Positions 7,778 to 16,972 are shown, counted from the first letter of the stretch. The stretch: 64,000 nt of DNA from Streptacidiphilus jiangxiensis (GCF_900109465.1 NZ_FOAZ01000011.1:246323-310322), one strand, 5' to 3'. Program-made: numbers and translations. Notes: generated by a model from the sequence alone, not told the origin.

Positions 7778-8758
7778 ATGGCCAGGAAACCTTCCGAAGA
7801 TCTGCTCTCCCCGCTGACCGTGATCGTCGGGCAGGAGGAGCTGCTGCTCGACCGCGCCGTCGCGCAGACGGTCGCCGCGGCCCGCGCCGACGACCCGGAC
7901 ACCGACGTGCGCGATCTCGCGCCCGGCGCGCTCCAGCCCGGCATGCTGAGCGAGCTGACCAGCCCCTCGCTCTTCTCCGAGCGCAAGGTCATCGTCGTGC
8001 GCGCGGCGCAGGACGTGGGCGCGGACGTGGTCAAGGAGCTCAAGGCCTACATCGAGGATCCGGCGCCGGACGTCCTGCTGCTGCTCGTCCACGCCGGCGG
8101 CGTGAAGGGCAAGGCGCTGCTGGAGGCGGGCAAGAAGGCCGGGGCGCGCGAGGTGGTGTGCCCCAAGCTGACCAAGCCCGCCGAGAAGCTCGCCTTCGTC
8201 CGCGCGGAGTTCCGCAGCGCGGGCCGGTCGGCCAGCGAGGACGCCTGCCGGGCCCTGCTGGACGCCGTGGGCGGCGATCTGCGGGAGCTGGCGAGCGCGG
8301 CCAGCCAGCTGGCCGCGGACACCGAGGGCACGATCGACGAGACGGTCGTCGCCCGCTACTACACCGGCCGGGCCGAGTCGACGGGCTTCCAGGTCGCGGA
8401 CCTGGCGGTGGCCGGCCGCACGGCCGACGCCCTCGGCCAGCTCCGCTGGGCGCTGGCGGTGGGGGAGAAGCCCACGGGCATCGTCTTCGCGCTCGCCTCC
8501 GGCGTCCGCGCGATCGGCCGCGTCGCCACGGCGGACCGCTCGCTCCGTCCGGCGGATCTCGCCCGCGAGCTCGGCATGCCGCCGTGGAAGATCGACCGCG
8601 TCCGCCAGCAGATGCGCGGCTGGTCGGGCGACGGCGTCGCGACGGCGCTGCGGGCCATCGCCGAGGCGGACGCCGCGGTCAAGGGCGGCAGCGGCGACCC
8701 GGCGTACGCGCTGGAGCAGTGTGTCGTCGCCGTCGCCCAGGCCGCTCGAGCGCGATAG
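7778..8758 (+). CDS. holA: DNA polymerase III subunit delta
   Basis: The 326-residue delta subunit of the clamp loader, which opens the beta sliding clamp during replication. Family features are the N-terminal LSPLTVIVGQEELLLDRAV, the VVRAAQDVGADVVKELKAYIEDPAPDVLLLLVHAGG segment of the AAA-like domain, the KLTKPAEKLAFVRAEF motif, and the C-terminal collar with YYTGRAESTGFQVADLAVAG and PPWKIDRVRQQMRGW. As usual for delta there is no Walker A. It converges on rpsT across a repeat and a terminator, the normal arrangement in Streptomyces. Confidence 0.95.
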   Translation: MARKPSEDLLSPLTVIVGQEELLLDRAVAQTVAAARADDPDTDVRDLAPGALQPGMLSELTSPSLFSERKVIVVRAAQDVGADVVKELKAYIEDPAPDVLLLLVHAGGVKGKALLEAGKKAGAREVVCPKLTKPAEKLAFVRAEFRSAGRSASEDACRALLDAVGGDLRELASAASQLAADTEGTIDETVVARYYTGRAESTGFQVADLAVAGRTADALGQLRWALAVGEKPTGIVFALASGVRAIGRVATADRSLRPADLARELGMPPWKIDRVRQQMRGWSGDGVATALRAIAEADAAVKGGSGDPAYALEQCVVAVAQAARAR

Positions 8759-8773
8759 CGCTTCAGCTTGGCC

Positions 8774-8920
8774 CGGTTGCACTCCCCAGGGGCGCGAGGA
8801 ACTGCGCGAGAAACCACCCTGTGCGGATGGCCCTGCGCGTTGAGGACCATCCGCACGTCAGTGGCTTGTCGCGCAGTTCCTCGCGCCCCTGGAGGCTGCG
8901 CCTCCTGAGGTGGTGCAACT
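8774..8920. repeat. Intergenic imperfect palindrome, full copy (family copy B)
   Basis: Nested inverted repeat between holA and rpsT. Outer arms are GTTGCAC / GTGCAAC. Middle arms are GGGGCGCGAGGAACTGCG (from 8789) and its complement ending near 8891. Inner arms are GTGCGGATGG (8821-8830) and CCATCCGCAC (8847-8856). Together they could extrude a large cruciform or fold as a long RNA hairpin. No coding signal is seen in it. Related copies are at about 5.6, 46.6, 53.1 and 59.0 kb. Confidence 0.85.
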
Positions 8921-8939
8921 GTCTCGCCTGCAAAACCAG

Positions 8940-8977
8940 AAAGGTCCCGCCCTCCCCGAAGGGAGCGCAGGACCTTT
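8940..8977. terminator. Bidirectional terminator between holA and rpsT
   Basis: Outer arms AAAGGTCC / GGACCTTT and inner arms CTCCC / GGGAG around a CGAA tetraloop. The A and T runs on the two sides suit termination of rpsT on the minus strand and holA on the plus strand. The rest of the 8759-9102 gap holds only the palindrome and no gene that I can see. Confidence 0.8.
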
Positions 8978-9102
8978 CCGTCAGCTTCAGCTATGTGCAG
9001 CCCACCCGCGTGGCGAACGCAGGCCGCGTGGGCTGCGGGGTTGTGCGGCTCGGTCGGGGCGATTGAGAGGGATCGCGTCCGGCGAGCGGTAGATCAAGGG
9101 GT

Positions 9103-9369
9103 TCAGGCCTTGAGCGCGTCAACCTTGACAGCCAGCGCGGACTTCTTGTTCGCGGCCTGGTTCTTGTGGATGACGCCCTTGCTGACGGCCTTGTCCAGCT
9201 CACGGGACGCGGCGCGGGCCAGCTCCTGGGCCTTGGCGAAGTCGCCGGCCTCGACAGCCTCACGGGTCTTGCGGACGGCGGTCTTCAGCGAGGACTTGAC
9301 AGCCTTGTTGCGCTGACGAGCCTTCTCGTTGGTCTTGATGCGCTTGATCTGGGACTTGATGTTCGCCAC
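9103..9369 (-). CDS. rpsT: 30S ribosomal protein S20
   Basis: An 88-residue, very basic primary 16S rRNA-binding protein of the small subunit. The sequence [20 protein letters not shown] at the start and the Lys/Ala-rich helical body ([37 protein letters not shown]) are diagnostic. Start is GTG with a GAGG ribosome-binding site. It is monocistronic on the minus strand, converging on holA and divergent from lepA's direction, as usual in actinobacteria. Codon use is strongly biased toward C-ending codons, as expected for a highly expressed gene. Confidence 0.98.
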   Translation of the reverse strand: MANIKSQIKRIKTNEKARQRNKAVKSSLKTAVRKTREAVEAGDFAKAQELARAASRELDKAVSKGVIHKNQAANKKSALAVKVDALKA

Positions 9370-9476
9370 GAATGAGCCTCAGTCTGAGTTGATTCTTCTG
9401 GGACTGCGTCGGCGCCGAGCCAGGTTAGAGGGCATGGCACAGCACAGACACGAGGGTCAACGATATCAGACCCCGC

Positions 9477-9776
9477 TCACACCACCGACTCGCCGAAGTG
9501 TTCGACCAGCGGGAAGGGGTCGTAGAAGTGGTGCAGCAGCTCCCGCCACTGCCCGTACTCCGCGGACTGCCGGAAGCCCTCGGTGTGGTCCTCCAGGGTC
9601 TCCCACTCCACCAGCAGCAGGAAGCGCGAGCCGCGGCCCTCGTCCACACAGCGGCGCAGCTCCAGCGAGCGGAAGCCGCGCTGGACGGCGATCAGCGGGC
9701 GGGCCTGGGCGAACGCGGCGAGGAAGGCGTCCTCCTGGCCGGGGCGGACGTCGAGCAGCGCGGATTCCATGATCAT
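9477..9776 (-). CDS. Antibiotic biosynthesis monooxygenase (ABM) domain protein
   Basis: A 99-residue ferredoxin-like (dimeric alpha-beta barrel) protein. The ABM pattern is seen in [60 protein letters not shown] and a C-terminal [12 protein letters not shown]. Members include small heme- or quinone-related monooxygenases and YgiN-like proteins; the substrate is unknown. An alternative start two codons downstream (9770) is possible, and neither has a clear ribosome-binding site. It is divergent from lepA with 87 bases between them. Confidence 0.8.
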   Translation of the reverse strand: MIMESALLDVRPGQEDAFLAAFAQARPLIAVQRGFRSLELRRCVDEGRGSRFLLLVEWETLEDHTEGFRQSAEYGQWRELLHHFYDPFPLVEHFGESVV

Positions 9777-9863
9777 GACCCAGGATTCTGCACCAGCGCC
9801 ACGCCATGGGACGATAGGTGGGAAGAACTGTGTCCCCGGCCGATCAGAAGAACTGGATCCTGC

Positions 9864-11738
9864 GTGTCAGCCATCCCTGTCAACGTTCCGCAGCCGAGCA
9901 AGACCGATCCGGCGCTGATCCGCAACTTCTGCATCATCGCCCACATCGACCACGGCAAGTCCACGCTGGCCGACCGGATGCTGCAGATCACCGGTGTGGT
10001 CGACCCCCGGCAGATGCGCGCCCAGTACCTGGACCGGATGGACATCGAGCGCGAGCGCGGTATCACCATCAAGTCGCAGGCCGTGCGTCTGCCCTGGGCG
10101 CCGCTCACCGGTGCCGGCACCGGGACCACGCACATCCTGAACATGATCGACACGCCGGGCCACGTCGACTTCACCTATGAGGTCTCCCGCTCGCTGGCGG
10201 CCTGCGAGGGCACCCTCCTGGTGGTCGACGCCGCGCAGGGCATCGAGGCGCAGACCCTCGCCAACCTGTACCTGGCGCTGGAGAACGACCTCACGATCAT
10301 TCCGGTGCTGAACAAGATCGACCTCCCGGCCGCGCAGCCGGAGAAGTACGCGGAGGAGATCGCCCGGATCATCGGCTGCGAGCCCACCGACGTGCTGCGT
10401 GCCTCCGCCAAGACGGGTCTAGGCGTCGAGGACATCCTGGACGCGGTCGTCGAGAAGGTCCCGGCGCCGGTCGGCGTCAAGGACGCCCCCGCCCGCGCGA
10501 TGATCTTCGACTCGGTCTACGACGCCTACCGCGGCGTGGTCACCTATGTCCGTGTCGTGGACGGCCAGCTCAACAAGCGCGAGCGCATCGCGATGATGTC
10601 GACCGGCGCCACCCACGAGCTGCTGGAGATCGGCGTCATCTCGCCGGAGCCCAAGGTGGCCGACGGCCTCGGCGTCGGCGAGGTGGGCTACCTGATCACC
10701 GGTGTGAAGGACGTCCGCCAGTCCCGCGTCGGTGACACCATCACCTCGATGCACAAGGGCGCCACCGAGGCGCTCGGCGGCTACAAGGACCCGAAGCCGA
10801 TGGTCTTCTCGGGCCTGTACCCGCTGGACGGCTCGGACTACCCGCTGCTGCGCGACGCGCTGGACAAGCTGCGCCTGAACGACGCCGCGCTGGTCTACGA
10901 GCCGGAGACCTCGGTCGCGCTCGGCTTCGGCTACCGCTGTGGCTTCCTCGGCCTGCTGCACCTGGAGATCATCCGGGAGCGCCTGGAGCGTGAGTTCAAC
11001 CTCGACCTGATCTCCACCGCCCCGAACGTGGTCTACCGGGTGGTCATGGAGGACGGCACCGAGCACATCGTCACCAACCCGAGCGAGTTCCCGAGCGGCA
11101 AGATCGCCGAGGTGCACGAGCCGATCGTGCGCGGCACGATCCTGGCGCCCAACGAGTTCGTCGGCGCCATCATGGAGCTGTGCCAGGCCCGCCGCGGCGT
11201 GCTCCAGGGCATGGACTACCTCTCCGAGGACCGCGTCGAGATCCGCTACAACCTGCCGCTCGCCGAGATCGTCTTCGACTTCTTCGACCAGCTGAAGTCC
11301 AAGACCCGCGGCTACGCCTCGCTCGACTACGAGCCCATCGGCGAGCAGAGCGCCAACCTGGTCCGCGTGGACATCCTGCTCCAGGGCGAGCAGGTCGACG
11401 CCTTCTCCGCGATCGTCCACCGCGACAAGGCCTACAGCTACGGCGTGATGATGGCCGGCAAGCTGCAGAAGCTGATCCCGCGCCAGCAGTTCGAGGTGCC
11501 GATCCAGGCCGCCATCGGCTCGCGCGTCATCGCCCGTGAGACCGTCCGCGCGATGCGCAAGGACGTTCTGGCCAAGTGCTACGGCGGTGACATCTCCCGT
11601 AAGCGGAAGCTGCTGGAGAAGCAGAAGGAAGGCAAGAAGCGTATGAAGATGGTCGGCCGCGTGGAGGTCCCGCAGGAGGCCTTCATCGCCGCGCTGTCGA
11701 CCGACGACAACGCCGCCGCCGCGGAGAAGAAGAAGTAG
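9864..11738 (+). CDS. lepA: Elongation factor 4 (back-translocating GTPase LepA)
   Basis: A 624-residue ribosomal GTPase that remodels stalled or newly assembled ribosomes. The G1 motif is AHIDHGKS, the switch II region is DTPGHVDF and G4 is NKID, in the normal order. EF-G-like domains II, III and V are followed by the LepA-specific C-terminal domain with [45 protein letters not shown] written over its conserved core ([11 protein letters not shown]). The GTG at 9864 is chosen because it gives the usual Streptomyces length and starts just ahead of the conserved [12 protein letters not shown]. Longer in-frame extensions overlap the divergent ABM gene. A perfect terminator follows. Confidence 0.97.
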   Translation: MSAIPVNVPQPSKTDPALIRNFCIIAHIDHGKSTLADRMLQITGVVDPRQMRAQYLDRMDIERERGITIKSQAVRLPWAPLTGAGTGTTHILNMIDTPGHVDFTYEVSRSLAACEGTLLVVDAAQGIEAQTLANLYLALENDLTIIPVLNKIDLPAAQPEKYAEEIARIIGCEPTDVLRASAKTGLGVEDILDAVVEKVPAPVGVKDAPARAMIFDSVYDAYRGVVTYVRVVDGQLNKRERIAMMSTGATHELLEIGVISPEPKVADGLGVGEVGYLITGVKDVRQSRVGDTITSMHKGATEALGGYKDPKPMVFSGLYPLDGSDYPLLRDALDKLRLNDAALVYEPETSVALGFGYRCGFLGLLHLEIIRERLEREFNLDLISTAPNVVYRVVMEDGTEHIVTNPSEFPSGKIAEVHEPIVRGTILAPNEFVGAIMELCQARRGVLQGMDYLSEDRVEIRYNLPLAEIVFDFFDQLKSKTRGYASLDYEPIGEQSANLVRVDILLQGEQVDAFSAIVHRDKAYSYGVMMAGKLQKLIPRQQFEVPIQAAIGSRVIARETVRAMRKDVLAKCYGGDISRKRKLLEKQKEGKKRMKMVGRVEVPQEAFIAALSTDDNAAAAEKKK

Positions 11739-11757
11739 GTCTGATCCGCCCGGAGTT

Positions 11758-11790
11758 GAGGCCCCCACAGGTGAGACCTGTGGGGGCCTC
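11758..11790 (+). terminator. Terminator after lepA
   Basis: Perfect 15-bp stem, GAGGCCCCCACAGGT pairing with ACCTGTGGGGGCCTC around a GAG loop, 20 bases after the lepA stop and followed by GCCTTTG. Confidence 0.92.
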
Positions 11791-11868
11791 GCCTTTGCCG
11801 TACGCGCGTGCGACTGCGGTAACCTCCCGGTGCCGATGGGGGCGGATCTACACCGACGGGGACAGGAC

Positions 11869-13785
11869 ATGACGCAGCAGGACGGATTCACAGATCCCAG
11901 GATGTTCAGCTCGGTCGGCCTCGACCGCCTGGGGGCCAAGCCGCTGCGTGCGACGGACCCGCGCCGGGTCGGCCCCTACGCGGTCGTCGCCGTGCTCGGC
12001 GGTGGCGGGATGGGCCGGATCTACTTGGGCCGCAACCTTGATGACGTGACGTCAGCGCCGGCTGCCGTCAAGGTGATCCGGCCCGAGTACGCCGAGGACG
12101 AGGGCTTCCGCAGGCGCTTCGAGCGTGAGTCCGCCGCGCTCGCGCGGGTGCGCGGCGAGCAGGCCGCGGTGCTGCTCGGCAGCGGCTACGACGGCGACCT
12201 GCTGTGGATGGCCACCGAGTACATACCCGGGCCCACCCTCTCCGAGGCCGTGGCCGCGTCCGGCCCGCTCGGCGCGGCCGGCGCCTGGCGCCTCGCGCTC
12301 GACCTCGCCCAGGCCGTCACGGCGATGGAGCGGGTCGGTGTGGTCCACCGGGACATCAAGCCGTCCAACGTCATCCTGGGTCCGGCCGGCTGCCGCGTCA
12401 TCGACTTCGGCATCTCGCAGGCCGCCGACACCAGCGCCATCACCACCACCGGCCAGCAGGTGGGCACCCCCGCCTACATGTCGCCCGAGCAGGTGCGCGG
12501 TCAGACCGTCGCCAGCTCCTCCGACGTGTTCGCGCTCGGCTCCGTCCTCGCCTTCGCGGTGACCGGCAACGGCCCCTTCGGCGACGGGACGAGCGTCGAC
12601 GTGCTGCACCGCGTCGCCTTCGAGGAACCGAAGGAAGAGGTGCTGGCCCGGGTCGAGCAGGCCGACCCGCAGCTCGCCGAGCTCGTCCGCACGTGTCTCG
12701 ACAAGGACCCGCAGGCCCGTCCGACCGCGTCCGAGGTGGCCGAGCGCGCGGCGCTGCGCCAAGTAGCGGCGCCGTGGCCGCCGGAGCTGAGCGCGACCGT
12801 CATGTCCCGCGTGGAGGTGGTCCAGGCCGTCCAGGCCCTCCCGCTCCCGGCGCCGGACGCGCCGCCGGCGCCGGTCGCCGACGACGGCACCCTGCTGCTC
12901 GGCCGCGCCACCGCCGCGGCGTCCGCGCCGTTCTCGCCGTCCGCACCGCCCACGCCGCCGACGGCGCAGGCGCCGCTGCACGGTCCGGTGCGGGCCACCC
13001 CGCCGACCGTGCCGGTGGTGCCGGAACCGCAGGCCCCCGCCCCGGTCCTGCCCTCCTACGTCTCCGTCGGCCCCGACACGGCACCCGGCGCGGCACCCGA
13101 GCCACGGCAGGGGCGCCGCCGCGGCGTCCTGCTCGCCGTCGGGGCGGTGCTCGCGGTGGCCGCGCTCACCGGTACCGCGATCGCCATGACCGGCGGCAAC
13201 GGCAAGCCGGGCGGCTCGCAGACGGTCGCGCAGCAGGGCGGCGGCAGCAGCATGGACGGTGTGCCGGCGAGCCCGGGAGCCTCCGGTGCGGCGGGACCGT
13301 CCGCCACGGCGTCCACGGGGACCGCCGGTGTCCGCCCCTCGGGCCCGGCCGGCTCCACGGCGGCCCGTCCGGGCACGTCCGGCGCGGCGAGCGCTCCGGG
13401 GCAGCCGGGCGGGCCGGGCCCGGGCGGCTCCCCCGCGACCACCCCGGCCTCGCAGCAGACGACGCCCGCCGCGACGCACTCGTCGCCTCCGCCGCCGCCC
13501 AGCACCCCGAGCTGGGACCAGGCCTGCACCTACTACTCCGGGAGCGAGGAGACCGACATCCACGGTCACGGCAGCACCGCGGCGATCGAGGAGGTGCAGT
13601 GCCTGCTCCTCAACAGGGGAGGGCAGCTTGCGAACCTCATTTCGTCGTCAGGCGGCGTCGACGGTCAGTTCGGCCCTGGCACCCAGAAGGCCGTGGAGAC
13701 CTTCCAGTCCTGCGTCGGCCTCAGCAACGACGGTGGCGTCGGTCCGTTGACCTGGCCCGTCCTGCGGGGAAGCAAGAACTGCTAG
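11869..13785 (+). CDS. Receptor-type Ser/Thr protein kinase with extracellular peptidoglycan-binding domain
   Basis: A 638-residue Hanks-type membrane kinase. The N-lobe has the P-loop LGGGGMGRIYLG (about residues 42-53) and AAVKVIRPE with the catalytic Lys. The catalytic loop HRDIKPSN starts near residue 161, DFG is near 180, and the P+1 loop is GTPAYMSPEQ. A Pro/Ala-rich linker (about 320-415) leads to one membrane segment (about 418-442) and a Ser/Thr/Pro-rich outer stalk. The C-terminal 70 residues resemble a PG_binding_1 domain (GVDGQFGPGTQKAVETFQ), with four cysteines able to form disulfides. Most actinobacterial PknB kinases use PASTA repeats, so this sensor is different. The ATG at 11869 follows GGGGACAGGA. 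Muropeptide or cell-wall sensing is inferred. Confidence 0.9.
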   Translation: MTQQDGFTDPRMFSSVGLDRLGAKPLRATDPRRVGPYAVVAVLGGGGMGRIYLGRNLDDVTSAPAAVKVIRPEYAEDEGFRRRFERESAALARVRGEQAAVLLGSGYDGDLLWMATEYIPGPTLSEAVAASGPLGAAGAWRLALDLAQAVTAMERVGVVHRDIKPSNVILGPAGCRVIDFGISQAADTSAITTTGQQVGTPAYMSPEQVRGQTVASSSDVFALGSVLAFAVTGNGPFGDGTSVDVLHRVAFEEPKEEVLARVEQADPQLAELVRTCLDKDPQARPTASEVAERAALRQVAAPWPPELSATVMSRVEVVQAVQALPLPAPDAPPAPVADDGTLLLGRATAAASAPFSPSAPPTPPTAQAPLHGPVRATPPTVPVVPEPQAPAPVLPSYVSVGPDTAPGAAPEPRQGRRRGVLLAVGAVLAVAALTGTAIAMTGGNGKPGGSQTVAQQGGGSSMDGVPASPGASGAAGPSATASTGTAGVRPSGPAGSTAARPGTSGAASAPGQPGGPGPGGSPATTPASQQTTPAATHSSPPPPPSTPSWDQACTYYSGSEETDIHGHGSTAAIEEVQCLLLNRGGQLANLISSSGGVDGQFGPGTQKAVETFQSCVGLSNDGGVGPLTWPVLRGSKNC

Positions 13786-13858
13786 GGCCTGGCTTCGAAC
13801 CCGCGTCGGATCAGCGCGGGTTGTCCGGTGCGGCGCATCGCAGGGCGGAGGAAAGGCC

Positions 13859-14446
13859 CTAGCGCGGTGCCCGGCCCGACAGGGCCAGGGCGCGGGCGAA
13901 TGTCGGGGCGTCGTCCGGCACCGTCACGGGTTCGGCGAAGCCGTCGTACTGGCGGAACATCTCCGCCCACTGCTCGACCTGCCCGAGCAGGGCCGTGGCC
14001 GTCGTCTCGTCGAGGGTGTACGTCTGGCCGGAGGCCTCCGCGGCCTCCCAGCCGTGGAGGGCGAACTCCAGCATGATCATCCCGGCGATCGCCGTCGCAG
14101 GGACGGCGGAGTCGCCCATCGGCATGTCCCGCTCCCAGACGGAGGGGTCGGACCACGCCTGCAGGGCCTTGTCGACCTGCTGGGCGTAGGCCTCGGCCCA
14201 GCCGGGCTCCGCCGTGAAGTCGCGCTCGTACCACTCGGAGGGGACCGAGCCGCCCTCTGCGCGGAGTGCGAAGTTGTGGGCGGTCCACAGGATCAGGTGG
14301 TTCACGACGGCCCGCAGGTCCCACTCGGCCGACGGCGTCGCCGCGCCCAGCGTGGCGGGGTCGATGCCGCGCACGACGCGGACGGTCTCGGTGGCGGCGG
14401 CGTGGAGCGGGCCGTACAGCTCGGGAAGTTCGGACTTGGCGTTCAT
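13859..14446 (-). CDS. DinB-like/TIGR03086 family metal-binding protein
   Basis: A 195-residue four-helix-bundle protein of the maleylpyruvate isomerase N-terminal/DinB superfamily, subfamily TIGR03086. Visible metal-ligand candidates are the His in WDLRAVVNHL near residue 50 and the His in EFALHGWE near residue 130. The C-terminal SALSGRAPR-like tail (ALALSGRAPR) is typical of the subfamily. Some relatives use mycothiol as a thiol cofactor; the substrate here is unknown. It is transcribed divergently from an AraC regulator with 66 bases between starts, a pairing that suggests regulation by that neighbour. Confidence 0.85.
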   Translation of the reverse strand: MNAKSELPELYGPLHAAATETVRVVRGIDPATLGAATPSAEWDLRAVVNHLILWTAHNFALRAEGGSVPSEWYERDFTAEPGWAEAYAQQVDKALQAWSDPSVWERDMPMGDSAVPATAIAGMIMLEFALHGWEAAEASGQTYTLDETTATALLGQVEQWAEMFRQYDGFAEPVTVPDDAPTFARALALSGRAPR

Positions 14447-14512
14447 GCCCCGACGTTACGGGTCGCGCGCCGCGCGGTCTTGAAGAAACGCGACAGACGT
14501 AGGGTGGCCGTC

Positions 14513-15319
14513 ATGGAGCAGGACAAGGACCGGACGGCCCCCAGGGGCGTCCTGCACCCGGAGCAGGGCGCGAGCCGGTTCACGGTCACGACCGCGCCGC
14601 CGGGGCCCGCGCTGGCCCCGTACGTGGAGTACCACTGGATCGTCCGCTGGGACGTGACGGGGCAGCCGCCCTACGACTCCCAGGTGCTCTCGCATCCCAA
14701 CGTCCACCTGGTCCTCGAGCCGGTCGGCCCGCTGGTCTACGGCGTGATCCGGGGCGTCTACACACGGCGCCTGGTCGACGCGGGCCAGGTGCACGGGGTC
14801 CGCTTCCTGCCGGGCGGCTTCCGCGCGTTCGCGTCCGGCCCGGTGCAGGAGCTCACCGACCAGGTCCTCCCGGCCGACCGGGTCTTCGGCGCGGCGGTGG
14901 ACGACCTGTGCCCGCGCGTGCTGGCCTGCGCGGAGACGGACGCGATGGTCGTCCTGGTCGAGGAGTTCCTGACCGCCCGCGTGCCGTCGGAGCCGGACCC
15001 GCAGGCGGTGCAGGTGGCCGCGATGGTGCGGGAGATGACCGGCGACCGCACCATGCTGCGGGTCGAGCAGGTCGCCGCCCGGTTCGACCTCTCGCCGCGG
15101 ACCCTGCAACGGCTCTTCGCCGAGTACGTGGGCGTCGCGCCGAAGGCGGTGCTGCGCCGCGCCCGTCTGCACGAGGCGGCGCAGCGCGCCGATGCCGGGT
15201 CCCTCGACTGGGCGGCCCTGGCCGCGGACCTCGGCTACGCCGACCAGGCCCATCTGACCCGCGACTTCACCGCCGTCGTCGGCGTCCCGCCCAGCCGCTA
15301 CGCACGCGGCGAGCGCTGA
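14513..15319 (+). CDS. AraC family transcriptional regulator
   Basis: A 268-residue one-component regulator. The N-terminal half resembles the DUF6597 ligand-sensing domain (YVEYHWIVRWDV, HPNVHLVLE, GVRFLPGGFRAF). The C-terminal AraC DNA-binding domain has two helix-turn-helix units: LRVEQVAARFDLSPRTLQRLFAEYVGV and LAADLGYADQAHLTRDFTAVVGVPPSRY. The ATG at 14513 lies 66 bases from the divergent DinB-fold gene, so one intergenic region likely holds both promoters. Its stop is separated from the convergent lysozyme gene only by three 11-bp tandem repeats. The inducer is unknown. Confidence 0.9.
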   Translation: MEQDKDRTAPRGVLHPEQGASRFTVTTAPPGPALAPYVEYHWIVRWDVTGQPPYDSQVLSHPNVHLVLEPVGPLVYGVIRGVYTRRLVDAGQVHGVRFLPGGFRAFASGPVQELTDQVLPADRVFGAAVDDLCPRVLACAETDAMVVLVEEFLTARVPSEPDPQAVQVAAMVREMTGDRTMLRVEQVAARFDLSPRTLQRLFAEYVGVAPKAVLRRARLHEAAQRADAGSLDWAALAADLGYADQAHLTRDFTAVVGVPPSRYARGER

Positions 15320-15320
15320 T

Positions 15321-15353
15321 CGGCCCGGACTCGGCCCGGACTCGGCCCGGACT
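15321..15353 (+). repeat. Three perfect 11-bp tandem repeats filling a convergent intergenic space
   Basis: CGGCCCGGACT occurs three times without interruption between the AraC gene stop and the lysozyme gene stop. The last base of the third unit is part of the lysozyme stop codon. Confidence 0.9.
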
Positions 15354-16186
15354 CAGCCCAGCGCGAGCGCCTGCACGCGGCTGATGTCACCGTTGAACCT
15401 GTCGTGGTCGCCGACGTAGGGGCCGGAGTCGGTGTACTGCCACATGGTGTAGTAGCCCCAGCCGGCCGGCAGGGTGCCGGGGGAGCCGTTGTAGTTGGCC
15501 ACCCAGAGGGGGTCGTTGGCGGCGAACCCGCCGTAGTTGCCGGTGCACTGGACCCACCAGGAGGTCGCCGTGTAGATCACGGCCCAGCGGCTGGTGCGGT
15601 AGTGGTACTCGTTGACGAAGCTCGCGATCCAGTTGACCATCGCGCTCGGCGACAGGCCGTAACAGGCGGAGCCGTAGGGGTCCCACTCGAGGTCCACGAC
15701 GCCCGGCAGGGTCCTGCCGTCGGCGGACCAGCCGCCGCCGTGGTTGACGAAGTAGTCCGCCTGCGTGGCGCCCGAGGTCGTGTCCGGAGTGGCGAAGTGG
15801 TAGGCCGCCCGGATCATGCCGACGTTGTAGGGGCCGTTGTACTGCTGGGCGAAGTCGGGGTTGGTGTAGTAGGTCCCCTCGGTGGCCTTGGTGTAGGCCC
15901 AGCGGACGCCGCTGTTCCACAGCGTCGTCCAGTCGACGCTGCCCTGGTAGCTGGAGACGTCCACGCCCTCGGTCTGGGTGACCAGGGGTTGCAGGGCTCC
16001 GGTGCCGCCTGCGGCGCCGCCGTGCGCGCGGACGCCGATGCCCATGTAGGCGCCGCCACGCGGCGGCTTCGACGCCTGGGCGGCGTTCGCCGGTGCGGCC
16101 GTGAGCACGCCGAGGGCGGCGAGCAGCGTCGTGGCAGCGGTGAGTCTGTGACGGAAGGCTGGGCTGTTCAAAGAGCGTGAGTTCAT
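15353..16186 (-). CDS. Secreted GH25 lysozyme (N,O-diacetylmuramidase type)
   Basis: A 277-residue secreted muramidase that would cleave the glycan strand of peptidoglycan. A signal peptide covers about residues 1-35 (hydrophobic ALGVLTAAPANA followed by A-Q). The GH25 fold begins at GVDVSSYQGSVDW, with KATEGTYYTNPDF, the catalytic acidic cluster VVDLEWDPYG, and the closing MWQYTDSG and DRFNGD motifs. Cellosyl of Streptomyces coelicolor is a family member. There is no separate wall-binding repeat. The ATG at 16186 has GGAGG about 10 bases upstream, so the longer frame to 16285 is rejected. It converges on the AraC gene. Confidence 0.93.
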   Translation of the reverse strand: MNSRSLNSPAFRHRLTAATTLLAALGVLTAAPANAAQASKPPRGGAYMGIGVRAHGGAAGGTGALQPLVTQTEGVDVSSYQGSVDWTTLWNSGVRWAYTKATEGTYYTNPDFAQQYNGPYNVGMIRAAYHFATPDTTSGATQADYFVNHGGGWSADGRTLPGVVDLEWDPYGSACYGLSPSAMVNWIASFVNEYHYRTSRWAVIYTATSWWVQCTGNYGGFAANDPLWVANYNGSPGTLPAGWGYYTMWQYTDSGPYVGDHDRFNGDISRVQALALG

Positions 16187-16344
16187 TGCGTCGCGCCTCC
16201 GTGGTGTCGTCGTGCAGGGACGGCAAGGGGCTTGCGAGAACGCCGAACTGATGGCCGGACGGGGTGCTTGTCGCAGCCATGCCACAGGGATGCTACGCGG
16301 GTGGACCGCCGCCGGGAAAGAGCGGCCGTGCGAGACTCGCGCCC

Positions 16345-16773
16345 ATGACGAGTGATCATATGAGCGTCGGCGACCGCGATCCGGAGCTGAACGCGCGGCT
16401 GTCCGCCGGGCTGGACGAGGTCAACTTCCCCGCCACCGGAACCACCGCGGCGGACCAGCGCCAGCTGTCGGTGAAGGTCCTGGACGACGAGGGTGAGATC
16501 GTCGGGGGTCTGGCCGGCTGGACCTGGGGTGGCCTGCTCGGGATCGAGATGTTCTGGGTGCGCGAGCAGAGCCGTGCGGAGGGCTGGGGGAGCCGGATCC
16601 TGCACGCCGCCGAGGAGGAGGCGCGGCGGCGCGGCTGCGACCGCGCCGCGGTCTCCTCGTTCACCTTCCAGGCGCCCGGTTTCTACCAGCGCCACGGCTA
16701 CCGGGAGACCGGTCGCACGCTCGGCATCCCGGGTGGTCACCAGGATGTTCACATGTTCAAGGAGCTGTCCTAG
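16345..16773 (+). CDS. GNAT family N-acetyltransferase
   Basis: A 142-residue acetyl-CoA-dependent acetyltransferase. The family core is present: a GEIVGGLAGWTWGGLLGIEMFWV strand pair, the acetyl-CoA pyrophosphate loop as QSRAEGWGSRILHAAEEEARRRG (Q/RxxGxG/A form), and the C-terminal FQAPGFYQRHGYRETG where the Tyr is the usual general acid region. The acceptor substrate is unknown. The ATG at 16345 is preferred over the upstream in-frame ATG at 16264, which adds a low-complexity segment. It starts 158 bases from the divergent lysozyme gene and is followed by a small membrane-protein frame. Confidence 0.85.
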   Translation: MTSDHMSVGDRDPELNARLSAGLDEVNFPATGTTAADQRQLSVKVLDDEGEIVGGLAGWTWGGLLGIEMFWVREQSRAEGWGSRILHAAEEEARRRGCDRAAVSSFTFQAPGFYQRHGYRETGRTLGIPGGHQDVHMFKELS

Positions 16774-16782
16774 CCTGGGCCG

Positions 16783-16968
16783 ATGGCCCGCGACGAGGAC
16801 CCGCCGCGCAACCCCCTGCTCGATCCGCGCCTGGCGGGGGCCGGTGGCCTGCTGATCACTGTCGCCGCCCTCGCGTTCCTGCTCACGCACGCCGGCCGGC
16901 ACGATCCGGCGCCGGTCACGCCGGTCACGCCGGTTCCGCCACGCACGTCGGTGACGGCGACCAGGTAG
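16783..16968 (+). CDS. Possible small single-pass membrane protein
   Basis: A 61-residue frame beginning nine bases after the acetyltransferase stop. It has an acidic N-terminus, a hydrophobic segment LLITVAALAFLLT (about residues 23-36) and a Pro/Thr-rich tail with a PVTPVTPVP repeat. Its stop lies five bases before a strong terminator, which supports its being the last gene of the unit. No good ribosome-binding site and no recognised family, so the call is tentative. Confidence 0.5.
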   Translation: MARDEDPPRNPLLDPRLAGAGGLLITVAALAFLLTHAGRHDPAPVTPVTPVPPRTSVTATR

Positions 16969-16972
16969 CGGA

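Noticed and set aside
8774..8920. Large palindrome considered as an insertion sequence or attachment site
   Set aside because: No transposase or integrase frame and no target duplication seen; treated as an intergenic repeat family.
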